Assembly: GCA_034008185.1 (NCBI GenBank) | Contig: CM067081.1 | Span: forward strand, 20,459,821 to 20,523,820 | Reading direction: 5' to 3' | From: Gorsachius magnificus | Taxonomy: Eukaryota; Chordata; Aves; Pelecaniformes; Ardeidae | Length of the DNA: 64,000 nucleotides | Part shown: positions 52,976 to 64,000 of the stretch, piece after piece | How the letters are laid out: every line of letters begins with the position of its first letter | Position numbering within the stretch: the first letter of the stretch is position 1 | Made by a program: the position numbers and the translations under genes | The notes under the pieces: model-generated | What the model saw: only the letters and a program-made list of their open reading frames with translations | Told to the model about the DNA's origin: nothing | Database searches by the model: none

Positions 52976-55900
52976 TTCTTCCCTAGGTTTACAGGCAGCT
53001 CGTGCCAATTCTCCCCCCTCACAAAAACCACCTCACAACAAGCCCTCCGCTGTGTTTTGGGGCGAGGGGCGGCTGAGGTGACGCGAGAACGGCGCTGCCT
53101 CTGCCTGTTGAGGTGAAAAGGGCTGAGGTAGGCGCCTTGGAGATGCCCGTCGCTTCTCCGGACGCCCCAAACTCAATTTTAAGTGTGAGTTTTGTGGTGG
53201 TAGTCTCTTATTTTTACTCCTTCCATGCTGAACTAAAGCCACACGCACAAAGCGGCAGGACTATCTGCCTATTTGGGCTTTTCGTTTGGTTTCTGGGTTG
53301 CTTTTTTTTTTTTTTTTATGCGATTTACTAATTTTTCATGTATTTTATCATGCCAAGGGGCCTATGAGGTGCCAGATGAGGGCAGCCAGGGAATTCACAT
53401 CTGGATCAAAAATACAGACCCGAGCTGCAAAGGATTTTTGGATACAAAGCTCTTGTTTGATCTCGTTATGGATGGAGCTGCCTGGATCTGAGCCTGTTTT
53501 TCATGAAAGTAGGAATATTCTGATTTTACATATCTCTATGGTCTTTAATACAATTATCAATGGGAAGTAATCCCCCTACACACAAATACTCTGGCTCTGT
53601 CCCCTCAGCATGACAGATGTGCACATTAGCCATAACCAGGGAATACTAATACAGAGTAAGAGCAATAAGTAAGTAAGCTTTCCTGTATATATGCATATAT
53701 CTAGATCATTAACATGGAAGAAGCCCACAGTCCTGAAATCAAACTTCAAAATTCTGGAAATCCTGTTGCAAAGCTGGGAGGTGCTCACTGTAGAGTAGCT
53801 CTGTTTGGCAGGGAAAATGTCAGTCCTGCAAAAGCTTAAGACACATGGTTATCTTTAATCACGCGACTAGTCCCAGTGTCTTCAACAGGACTGAGAGCAT
53901 ATATAAAGAGAAGTCTGTGCATAACTGTCTTTCCAGCTATATTTACAGCCTTTTCCAAGCCATGGGGACTATTTTTATAAGTAATATTACTCGTGAATAG
54001 TCCTGTCTAAGGATATTTCTCTGAGCTTGTTTATAATTTTCCTTTTTTTTTTTTTTTTAAATGCCTTCCATGAAACTGTCGATAGTGCTTATAAATGATG
54101 CTGGCTTGTGAGGAGAAGGGGATGAATGTTAAATGACTGCCAATAGAGTGCTACATTTCATGAGAAAAATGCAGCCTGGTACACAGAAATTGTTTAGCGT
54201 CTCATCTGAGGGCAGCCAGTTACTGTATATAAATTACTGTTGGAATTTCAATAGTGTCATTGACTGGAATATATTGGCGGGGGCGGAGGGGAGGAAACCT
54301 CCAACTCTGGGGAGCTAAAGAAACCCATTAGGTTCAGAGCAGATTCCAACATCAGCAGAATATTACAGGGTAAAGTGGTTCATTTTGCAATCTTCAAATA
54401 CCTGCAAAACTGAAGTAAATTTTAAATGATATGACAGATGCAGCATGGCTTCATTTTCTGAATTACTGCTGTGCTTAACCGATGAAGCATAGCAACATGA
54501 TTGCCCAAATGAGAGATTGCTCAATGGCTGGAGACCTTTTCCCAACAAAGTCCAGGCTGGTTTAAAGAAACAGCATCAAGATAAAAATTGCTTACTCTGT
54601 GCTAGTATGCTCTTTCATAAGATTTTGTTGTCATCCACATTCTGAAATCTAGGTAAACCAGATCTTTTCATTTATTTTTCTCCTTTGGAACTATTTGTTT
54701 TCCTTTTGCATTCCAATCCATCTGGGAATGAAACTCAGTTGCACTATTTCATCTCCTGGTTCCGGCCAGTGGCACTTTCTGAATTTCATGCATCTGCACC
54801 GAGTTGGTGGGTTTGAATTCCCACCAGCAGAGCAGCAGGTACAGGAGAGATGGGCTGAAAAAGTACCCATCTTTGGCTGGTCTGCCACAGATGAGGAGAA
54901 TCTGTAGACTATTTCTGCTTTTAGCCATAAGAAACCCAAACTATTAAAAAACCTCAAAAACACTGAGGAAATGGAAATCAGTTGGGTTGTAGCATGGTAC
55001 AACTCTCTTAAAACATGATTTCATCTCAGTTTTTTGGAGACTGCTGTGTATCAGTCAAGTCTTTCCTCCCAACTATCTTCTACACAGTAAGGTCTCTCCA
55101 GAAGGAAGGACACTACGTAAGAAGAATAACGCAATTTTTCTGTACGAGCAAATCCGTTCACAGACTAGACCACAAGATAACAATCTACCACGAGTAAGGG
55201 TCGGTGTGTTTATTCATGGCTCTGCGTCAGTGACTCTGCTGGATCTATGGTGATTACAGCACTCACCTCCTGACTTCCCTGAGCAGCTGTCTGCCCCGCT
55301 GCGTGGGTATGGTGGGGCTCCACCATTTCACAGTCTTCATCCTTACACCCACCTGAGGCAGTGAGGGGAGCGGGAGCTCTTGCAGCTCCATTCCCTCGCA
55401 TCTAATACTGCGTGTCGCCTCGTCCCCTCCCTGTACTCTTGTTTCACCGTTAGCTGGGCCACAGTGTGACTCTTTCTAAACTGTGGTATTTGGAACCAAT
55501 TACCAAATCATGCTGCTAAAAATACTCCTAGCAACCAAATAATTGTGATGTGGGTGGATGAACTTTTTCTTTACACAGTCCTGGTAGCCAATAAAACCTT
55601 GAACTCATTCAGAAAACTTGAAAAAGACAGGTAAAGCAAGAATATCATCAGCAATGTCTAGTTCTCTGCTAGTCTTTTTTCAAAAAGAGAAATGCACACA
55701 CATGAGAGATTATGAACATGTGAACATCCATGTGTATGAGCATACAGACGCAAAGAATTTGCTGACAGTGACATCCTTCACTAGGACAACATGTTTAGAC
55801 CAAACCACTGTGACACAAATGAGTGATGTGCAAGGAAAAAAGACTTAGGTAGACATCGCTGAAATGTTCTTGTTTTAATGTATCGATTTTCTCTGCAGAA

Positions 55901-58900
55901 TGATACTGGGGAATCATTCTTCTGAAATCATCAATGCAAAACCAGTTAGAAATAGGAGTTCTGAGTCCTCTGGCACAGCACAGACAACACAACCGATATA
56001 TGAATATAATGTATATGTTTGTGATGGAAAATCACATTTGTGGCAGTCAAAGTTAGGCTCATTGCTTCAATAATTGGGTGGGTGAAAAAATAAACTCTAA
56101 CCAAATTCTAACTACGGTTTAGATATGGTGGTTTTTGTTGTTTTTTTTTTTCCAGGACTGCATCTATGAGATCTACCACAGCATTGTTATTGGGTGGCAA
56201 AGGTATAGCAAATGGAAGAGCTGGCACTTCAGAAATATGTTTGATTTCAGCACAAAGTAGGTGAAATAGGACAAATCTGACTGGGAAACTGCCTCAGTTT
56301 TGCAGAGGAGATGTGAACCCAGGCTCACATTAACCCGGTAAGGCATTCTGGATGCTCAGACTGCCTTTATAGCCCTCACAGAGAAGGTTCAAAACTATGA
56401 ATTTCACAAGGACCCATGTACCTATGTACTCTGCCCTCAGCCCCACAATCATTGACTGCAGCTGGAGCCCAGGCAGCGCCTGAGAGGACTGCAGGAATGT
56501 TGTGACTTTGTGTGGAATTTCACCAGCGCGAGCCAGTTGTGCTCTCTGTTTGGGAATGAATCAGCCAAATTTTCAAGTCCCTGCAATCAGCTTGATGGCA
56601 TCACTTTGTTCGGAGGCAATGCAGGTGACTTGTGAGCATCACAGCCAACCAGTTCAAAAATTTTAGGAAAAGTTTTTAGGCATCCGTAGGCAGGGTCTTT
56701 CTGATCCTGGAGAAAACGAGAAGGGGGTAAAGCAGGACACATGAAGCCCTGGCATCTGGCGAGGGCATCCAGAAACCATCAGTCTGGCCTGTAATTAGCG
56801 TTTCATCAGAGGCCTGGCGCAGGAGCTGCTAGCATCTCCCAGCATAACAATACCCCTGCCGCAAGCTCTGCCCTTCCTGCCGCAGACACCCAGAGTGATT
56901 CACCCTCCAGACAGAAAGAAAAGGTGTGGGAGGAACACGCGCACATTCAAAGCCCTTGGCTTGGTGCAGAAAACAAGGGACTTGAATTGGCGAGGACAAG
57001 GGTAGCTTCCCCAAATGCCTGTGTGGGGAGGAAAAAAACTGAGGGAGCTGTGAGGAACCCCTACCCTGAGGGAACAAATGAGGCACTTTTCTTCTCCAGT
57101 ACTCTGGAGTAGAAAATACAAAGGAATTCCCAGAGGACTGGTAAGGAGGTGAGGGTTTGGGACTAGGAACCTCCCAGAGGAGTACAGGATGGGAAGGCAG
57201 CACCAGAGCACACAGGGAGGAATGAGCCACGGGTGTAGCCTATGGAGACGACAAACTGCCCCCTGCCCTGCACATGCACAAACACATGCTAGGGCAAGGA
57301 CATTTTGCAACTGTATGAGACCATCCGAGGCTTCAGAAGGGTGATGCTCTACTAAAACATTTCATGTTGATTTGGGAGAGGGGGCGGTAGCCAGGTCTGT
57401 TGAGCCAAAGATAGCATAGATCAGCTTTTCTCCATTCCCTGTCCCACGTGGGGACTGTCAGCAAGCCATTTCACTTCTCCACCTCAGCTTCCCTCTCTGT
57501 AAGGAAAGAGGAATGGTTTCTGCAGCTTGGAAAGACTAGGAAATCACTGGACAAACAGCTCCTTCTGTGAGCTATCATCGTATTAAACTGATGTCATAAT
57601 TTAGGGTTAATTTAAAAGAAAGCTATGTTCGTTTCTCTCGTAATTTACTGTATTTAGAAGGGCTGGCATTACAGTCCTGTGTAGCTCTTCCCATGAGAAA
57701 ATTATATATTTTTTAAAGTATCTATCAAATTTGCATTTTGCATTAGACTGGTCTATCAGTTTAAAAACTGTTGGCTGCTAAGGAATTTATAGTCATCTCT
57801 ACAATAAATGACACATATTTTGAAGTAAGTTTATCAAGGAAAGGATGTCTTTAATACGTTTCGACTGTTAACCTGAATCCAGTGTTTTGTTGGTTTCTGT
57901 TACCAACTTTGAGTGCAGGACAAGAAATCTCCTATTTCCTGTGATATATTTGGGTTATGGAAAATCTGAAATCTGGAAAGCAGAAAAAATGGTGTCTCGT
58001 TTCACTGCAAATATAGAAATAACTTATTATGTCAGTATAAAATGACACATGCTTTGTCCATTGAGTAGCTCATACATAGGATTGGAGATTTTTTTAGATA
58101 AGACCCTGGAAGAAGAGACAAAAATGACTCATGTGACCGCAATCTACTCAAATGAAGCCTAAAATAGCAGTGAACAAAACTTTCTTGAAAATGGGTGCTT
58201 TCAGTTAGTTACCTGCTTGCAACTAATGCCTGGTCACTAAAGCTAAGTGTCACATTCCCCAAAAGCACCACTAGAAATACCTGCTAGATACCTCACCAGA
58301 GAAACCTGACAGATAATTGCCAATGGGAGACAAAATGTCGTACAGATGCAGCAGTCACAGCAGAGGGATGCACCCAGCTCACATCCTCCAGGTTAGTTAG
58401 GAACCCACGTCCATTTGCTGGCAAACCAGACTGAGTCACAGGTATTTTACGGCAATTCTAACCCTCCTCAGAGCAAAAACCAAGACCGTTGCAGAATGCC
58501 TCAAGGTGTCCACATCTTAGAAACTTACCAAGTTCTTTCTTGTCCTGCCTTAGGACAAGAAGGTATGGCTACAGAGAGTAAATATACTAACAAAGGATTT
58601 CAACAGCGAGAGCTCTCAGTCCTGCACCCTTGGAAAATAAAACTAGACAGGCTATAACCACCTCAGTTTACAAACATATAAATGGTTCTCTCCCAGCTAA
58701 AGGGTGGAATTGAGTCAGAAGTTAGCACTTTTAATAGTCTGGCTTATCACAAGCAATGCCAGGAAAAGCCATACTTCAGAAAATGACAAGAAAGTGTCAG
58801 ATTAGGTATCATTTGAACACATTTTGGGTTCGCAACGTAATGTGTGGTTTGGGCTAGATGTGGGACTCAGAGGAAACCATTCCTCTTCTGAGATGTTGTT

Positions 58901-61583
58901 GGATCTGCCAGAGTCTGGAAAAGCAGGGAAGTGTAGCTGGAAGATTATAAAAAAACCCAGTGACCGTGGTAATGCGCTTTGGATCAGATCTTTCAACAAG
59001 ACTTGGATCTTTCCCTGTAAGCCTTGTTATTATGACTCAATCAGCTCAAAAGGGGGAAAAAAACAACAGCAAATTTCAACTGATTAAATTCTGTGAGAAA
59101 ACTGGATGTGGAACAGAGTAAAGGAAGGGATGGGGTAGAAAAATGGGCACTGGCATGTGTCCAGAAGCACTATTAATGTGTGTTCCAAGACAATTAAAAT
59201 AATAGTGCAGATGGGTGAGGAAGTACAACCATGGATAAGAAAAAGACACATAGTGCGGAGGAAGAGAACTAGACAGATCGTAGACTGACATCAATGATGC
59301 ACAAGGGAAAAAGGGTGAGCCAGTATAAAAGATGGAAGTCAGACCGTAAGAGATTGAACTATGTGCATTCATATATTCTCGATGCACTGAAAAAGACCAC
59401 AGTGGAAACGGGGATAGATGTCAGCTATAGACAGCAGTGGTGAGGTTTTACAAAACCTATTTGTACCTCTGTTTTTAAAAAGTCTGCTTTTGTATTACAG
59501 TATGGGATGTAGGTGACAGAAGTGACCATAAATTGAAAGAAGAAACAGAAGTAAGACCATGCTAATGCAAGGCAACCGCATGTGTGGAACAGCTACTAAA
59601 CAAGAACATTCGAGACAAGCGTGGGGCAAGTATCAGTTAATCTTGCTGTATGTGATGGTGCACTGGGAGGCTGCAATTGCTCTTAAAAAAATACATAACA
59701 AAGGACCGCCTCTGCAGAGCAGAGATTGCATCTCTACAGATAAGATGGACAGAGAAGTGGAACAGAGAAACATGGCTAGGCTGCATGAATGTTCACAAGA
59801 ACACAGCAATTCAGTGGCAAAGCCAGGACCAGAATCCTCATCTGCTGAATCATGATCAGCAACTAGATCATACTGTCAGTAAAAAAAAAGATTTCAAAAG
59901 GATGCAAAACATGAAGAGTCAGAGGGGATGTGCAATTTCTCAGTTCCAGGCTATTGCCTGGACACAAAGCTCTAGAGGAAACCTGTAAGACTTAGTTTTT
60001 GTCCTCGTCTGCAGAAATTCAGATCCTTGCTGCTTAGCCTCCCTTTGACACACAGTAATTTTCCAGCGGTGCTGCAAGCCTATTGCTGTGTTTCATTTTC
60101 CTAAATAAACTCACTTTTCATGGTGATTGTGCCACCTGAGCTGGCCTTACGTTGTCATGCCCGTCACATCTGCGAGACAGGGCTGAGCAGCCCTATGGTG
60201 CAGCGGGGTGAGGCAGCAGCCACAAGCTCATGGCCTCTTGTGAGCTCAGAGCACAGTGGGGTTGCAGCACGCTCGTGTTCAAGGTCTGCCCACAGCAGAG
60301 GCACCTTCTCAGGGCTCCTGCTGAGCCCAGCACTCAGCCACCCCGTTTCTGGTGGGGTGAGAGAGGGCCTGAGAGCTGAGCAGTTGTAGTTGTGAGGGGC
60401 AGGGCTCCAGGGGAAGCCTCCCATGTTTGGATTGCCTGCAGGATGGAAGTGGGATAACCTACAAATTGGCAAGGCATCTCAAAGCAGCATAAGAAGCTCC
60501 GGTCAACAAACCTCACATGTTTTCTTGGGGCAGAGAGAAAATACAGAGTAGAGGAAAAACTACAGTCACACCTCTGAGATCCTGTGTGCTTTGTGCTTGT
60601 TTACATCAGCAAAGATGGACACCAGAAAACTGAGAGAAGGTATTTACTGTTGGCTATAAGGCGAGTGACTTGCACGAATAAAGTAATTTGCCCTGAATCC
60701 TATAGATCAGTGTGTATAATGGCAAGCAGAATGGAAGGATGAGGGTAACTACTGCCTGGCCTTTGCAATGGAAACAGAAAATTGCTTGGTGGGACTTGTC
60801 ATCTGTATGCGCCACACATCCATTTTAAAGAAAAAGTTTTATGGAGATCAGGTTCAGGAGTCAAGCCTCTGAAAAGTTGTTGGGAGAAAATTCTGAGAGA
60901 CCCCTGTGTAAGAGACTGTGAAAAATCCCCAACTGTCCATGATGCTCTACTAGAGTATCGTCATGGAATAATATAGCATGAAAACAGCATCCAAACTGAC
61001 AGACTTTCCACTCTAAAAATGCTTCGCTGCCACATGTTCCCATTTGATGACTATCATTATCACTGTGTGTGTCTCCTGGTCTTCCACACAGTCTTTCAAC
61101 CTACATCTATTTTGAACTTTCTTCCCACACCAGCCACTGCTTTTAGCTCACTTCAGGAATACACACTTGCTTGTCTAAAAAGCTCCATAGCCGTCCTAAA
61201 CATACCTTCAATTTTTAGCTCTTTTCTTTTAGTCTCTGCTGTATGTTAGCTTTGCATACTGTGCTGGAGCTTATAAAATATCAACTCCATGGTTAAAGAA
61301 AAAAGGCTCTGAATGTCAGGGGTAGTGTTTATTCATCACCAGTCACTAAAACTGCAGGTTGGACAATAAATGACTGCAAATAATTAAAATACGGGATTTG
61401 GTTGTAATGCGAATCCCCATTCTGAGTCTGTAACTTAAATGAGTGAAGTCTTCTATAAATCTTGGAATGTGATAAACACATGAATACTAATATTATTATA
61501 CCATAAATCAAAGTGAATAGGGACACAGAAGTCACAACAAATTGTTTTAAAGCAGCATCTCATGACAGCATGCAAAACACCTC

Positions 61584-61716
61584 AAGTGGCCCTTGCTTTC
61601 CTATCACCATGACTACAAATCTTCTCTGTGCTCTGGCCATTTCTTGCTTCAGGTACTGTAGTTTATTTACAGTTACTCTCCACGCTCCTTTGTACTCCCT
61701 TTAGCCTAACAAAATG
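61584..61716 (+). repeat. Diverged direct repeat, copy 1
   Basis: Starts aagtggcccttgctttc and ends agcctaacaaaatgg. It aligns along its whole length with 62519-62652 with scattered substitutions and few gaps, roughly four bases in five identical by eye. The family is not recognised. Confidence 0.75.
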
Positions 61717-62518
61717 GGTCTAATTGCTCTTCCATCCATTTTCCACTTCCCATATAACCACATATAACTCCAGATGCTCTAAGGCTCCCTGCAATACCAA
61801 CCCCTTGGTGTGCATGGAGCCAGAGGGCAGGCTCAGGCTATGCCATGAATTTCTATGCACACCAGATCTGTTTAACCACCCCCTGTGTACATAGCGATAC
61901 AGGTGTGCAGATTTAGAAGTCACTTCTGAGGAAGCCTTGTGCAATGTTGTGAAATGCAAGCAAAGACTGTGTTTGTGTGCAATGAGTGTTTTCTTGGCCA
62001 CTTGGAATTTCACCGTTATTACTGTTCTTGGCTTCGTGTCTGTTTGAAATGTCATGGTAAATCCTCACCTCGTCAAATAAGGGGAGGTGTGCACAGAGTG
62101 GGTGACGCCCAGTGGTGGTACTGGTGTTGTTCGAGTTGTTTGTCTGGTGGCCCCTGAAACATGGCACTGCTGATGGTGCCACCCTCCTCCCCAGCACACC
62201 CGATCATTTCTGCCCGCACCTTTCTAGTGGGGAAGTGATTTTCTCTTCTGTCCATGACTGTCCAATTTCATATCCCTGTGGGTTTTTAAATTTCTTCTCC
62301 TGAAGTCCTTGCTGCTATTACATAGGCATTCTGCCTCAAATAAATTTTTTTCCAATACAAAAGTATCAGTTCTCTCTAAATCTGCTTTCAGTACTTGTAT
62401 TTTTTTTTGGGTTTGGGGAGGTTTTTTATCTTCTTTCATTTTATTTCATATAACTGCTATCTCATTAAAGGCCCAATCTGAAGCTTTTCATTTCTGTCTC
62501 AGTATCTTCTTCTTCTTG

Positions 62519-62652
62519 AAGTGGCCCTTGCTTTTCTATCACCATGACTACAGTTCTTCTCTGTGCTCTGGCCATTACTTGCTCCAGCTACTGTAATTCA
62601 CTGACAGCTACTCTTCAGGCTCTTCCATACTCCCTCTAGCCTAACCAAAAGG
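62519..62652 (+). repeat. Diverged direct repeat, copy 2
   Basis: Second copy in the same orientation, 935 bp from the first. Shared blocks include ctatcaccatgactaca and tcttctctgtgctctggcca. The sequence outside the repeat does not align by eye, so it is not a simple large tandem duplication. Confidence 0.75.
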
Positions 62653-63908
62653 TTGTTAAGCTACATTCTCCTCCCCGACACTTGAAGGATACCATCTCGT
62701 TTCTTAATCTCGTCACTGGCTCCCTGCCTCCTCACTCTTCAGAGGTTTTCTCTCCATTTCCCCTCTTCCCTCTCTTGCTTCCCACGTGCCTCCCAATGCT
62801 CTCCTCCCGCAATACCTCTTGTCTCCTCCCAGCCTCTGTTCTGTAGCCTGCCTTTATTTTGGTAGTGGCATGAGTTGAAGTAATACCAGTTTTACAGGGA
62901 GGAGAACTTGTGCACAGATTCCTTGACTCCTAAAGGTCATCTGTGAGGTCCATTACAGATTAGAAAAGAAACTTCAGTGTTTCTGAGTGGTGTCCAGTTA
63001 TTGAGCCCCAGGACCTCTCCAGATCTGTCCTTCAGTCCTCCTGCCCTGGTGATCCTTGGTCTTCGCAGGATCCATTTTTGCCATCGACATAATTGCCTCG
63101 TGGTTTTCCTTGACCATGTTTGACTCTGAATTCTTTGGGAATGAGATTAGTGGGTTTGTATTTGCAAAGCACACAGTTCACCTCTATAGTGCCATATAAA
63201 TGCTTATCCCTGCGTAATTATAGTAGCCAGTGGCTTAGACATGCTGTACTGTGCTCGGAGAGGAAACAGACAGATTTCTGTGCGTCACACAGAGGAAAGC
63301 GACAGACTGTGTTTGCTCGTTAATTAAAACATTTCGGTGACTTTAGCTTGAGCAGTATAAAACTGCCTTGGATAGCCTAAATGTGCCTCAATTAAGATTT
63401 CAGATAAGATCTCCTGCCAGAACTGAGAAGATGCCCTGGTAACAGTGACGGTCAGGGCAAAGTGCTGGCTTGGAGGCATGGGAACAGAAAGCACAACCCT
63501 GTCTGTCCCCTCACCTTCTGGAGCTTAAGGGACAAATATTCCCAGAAAACTCTTTGTGTCTTAAAGGACAAAAAATCTCCATTGTTTTTCTGGATTTATT
63601 GTTGCGACAGGTTCAAAGGCCCTTGGCCCTCCTTCCACTAAATTAACAGAGCACTGACTGGGGTAATGGTTGCTTCTGTCCTGAACCAGGAGTGTTCCCA
63701 TGGGGCCACAGGGTGTTAATCCCAGGTAGCACCTGACCATCTCATTGACTGTCTTCGTAATTAAGCAACTGGGTAAAGCATGGATCAGTGAGTGGGTATC
63801 AAATACATTTATTAAGGTTGTCCTCTTACTGAACAATTTACCATGAAAGCAAAAATGTGCCAGAATGATCTATACTGACATCAGGTCTCTGGTCGTCGCC
63901 TGTCCTTT

Positions 63909-64000
63909 CAGAGCTGGCACAGGCAGCCCAGAGAGGTTGTAGAGTCTCCATCCATGGAGATATTCAAAACCTGACCAGACATGGTCCTGGGCAACCTGCT
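63909..64000 (+). mobile_element. CR1-family LINE, 5'-truncated fragment continuing past the window
   Basis: The sequence from agctggcacaggcagccc through gagaggttgtagagtctcc and ggagatattcaaaacctgacc to cctgggcaacctgct is the well-known 3' region of avian/reptilian CR1 retrotransposons, in sense orientation. The element has no visible 5' part, as is usual for truncated CR1 copies. The 3' end lies outside the window. Confidence 0.85.

Larger units (their letters stand above)
52644..52990 (-). other. LATS2: Candidate LATS2 non-coding exon 1 (5' UTR)
   Basis: On the minus strand the island contains a near-consensus donor GAG|gtgaga at 52644/52643, which would join to the exon 2 acceptor near 48004. 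The upstream limit (transcription start) cannot be read from the sequence and 52990 is a guess. Other usable donors are CTC|gtgagt at 52031 and AAG|gtgagc near 51887, so alternative first exons are possible. Confidence 0.4.
51970..53160. promoter_or_regulatory. CpG island and LATS2 promoter region
   Basis: Abruptly GC- and CpG-dense sequence with many CG dinucleotides, GC boxes and C-runs, in a window that is otherwise AT-rich and CpG-poor. It lies directly upstream of the LATS2 coding exons at the position expected for the promoter. No TATA box was seen. It starts just after a T19 tract (51951-51969). The island could also drive a divergent transcript on the plus strand. Confidence 0.85.
53161..63908. 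other. Upstream intergenic region
   Basis: No coding exon is recognised. Human LATS2 is followed on this side by SAP18 and SKA3, and no part of either is visible, so they are probably beyond the window. Contents noted: T-tracts at about 53302-53317 and 54043-54058, a GC-richer stretch at 56830-57260, another at about 60120-60420, a pyrimidine-rich stretch at about 62640-62830 and the direct repeat pair listed separately. Confidence 0.6.

Noticed and set aside
51985..52986. 333-codon plus-strand open frame in the CpG island, with an overlapping 247-codon frame
   Set aside because: Pro/Arg/Gly-rich translation is typical of GC-rich islands where stop codons are rare. It has no domain and several frames are open at once on both strands. 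It also contains the inverted repeat.
61584..62652. The direct repeats as LTRs of a small retroelement
   Set aside because: No target-site duplication, primer-binding site or purine tract was found at the expected places, and the internal sequence has no retroviral coding. I did not keep it as a mobile element.
53161..63908. SAP18 or SKA3 exons expected from human gene order
   Set aside because: None of the SAP18 protein sequence is visible in any frame and no exon of SKA3 was recognised. They probably lie further right.

Overview
The window is vertebrate nuclear DNA and holds one recognisable protein-coding gene: LATS2, the Hippo-pathway serine/threonine kinase, on the minus strand. Seven coding exons lie between 47987 (ATG) and 5085 (stop). 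They join through GT-AG introns with consistent phases into a 1125-residue protein. Residue spacing to the catalytic lysine, activation-loop serine and hydrophobic-motif threonine matches human LATS2 with a constant offset of +37. A bird is the likeliest source. The only clear transposon is the 3' part of a CR1-type LINE at the right edge, the rest of the window looks poor in interspersed repeats, the introns are compact, and the mammalian Pro-Ala repeat of LATS2 is missing. A non-avian reptile is not excluded.

Layout from right to left, in the direction of transcription. 53.2-64 kb is upstream intergenic DNA with no convincing exon. It contains a diverged 133-bp direct repeat pair and ends in the CR1 fragment. 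About 51.97-53.16 kb is a strong CpG island that must hold the LATS2 promoter and a non-coding first exon. The island contains a perfect 12-bp palindromic E-box, C-run/G-quadruplex motifs and a striking near-perfect foldback (34-bp arms, 2-nt loop). A roughly 4.6-kb intron 1 leads to the start-codon exon at 47649-48004. A 31-kb intron 2 follows and contains only simple repeats and unassigned sequence. Exons 3 to 8 are packed into 5.1-16.6 kb. The 3' UTR runs leftwards from 5084, with an AATAAA and two perfect 8-mer sites for the miR-302/372/373 seed family. The remaining DNA to position 1 shows no gene that I can support.

The encoded protein has, in order, an N-terminal conserved region, a UBA domain split by the 31-kb intron, a long Ser/Gln/Pro-rich linker with one PPxY motif (the WW-domain binding site used for YAP/TAZ), a MOB1-binding region, and an AGC/NDR-family kinase domain with C-terminal extension. 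All catalytic residues are intact, so it should be a functional gene.

I did not find a new multi-gene system. The points most worth checking are regulatory: the giant hairpin in the promoter island, a weak splice donor followed 22 nt later by a stop/poly(A) signal that could make a kinase-less LATS2, and the paired miR-302-family sites.
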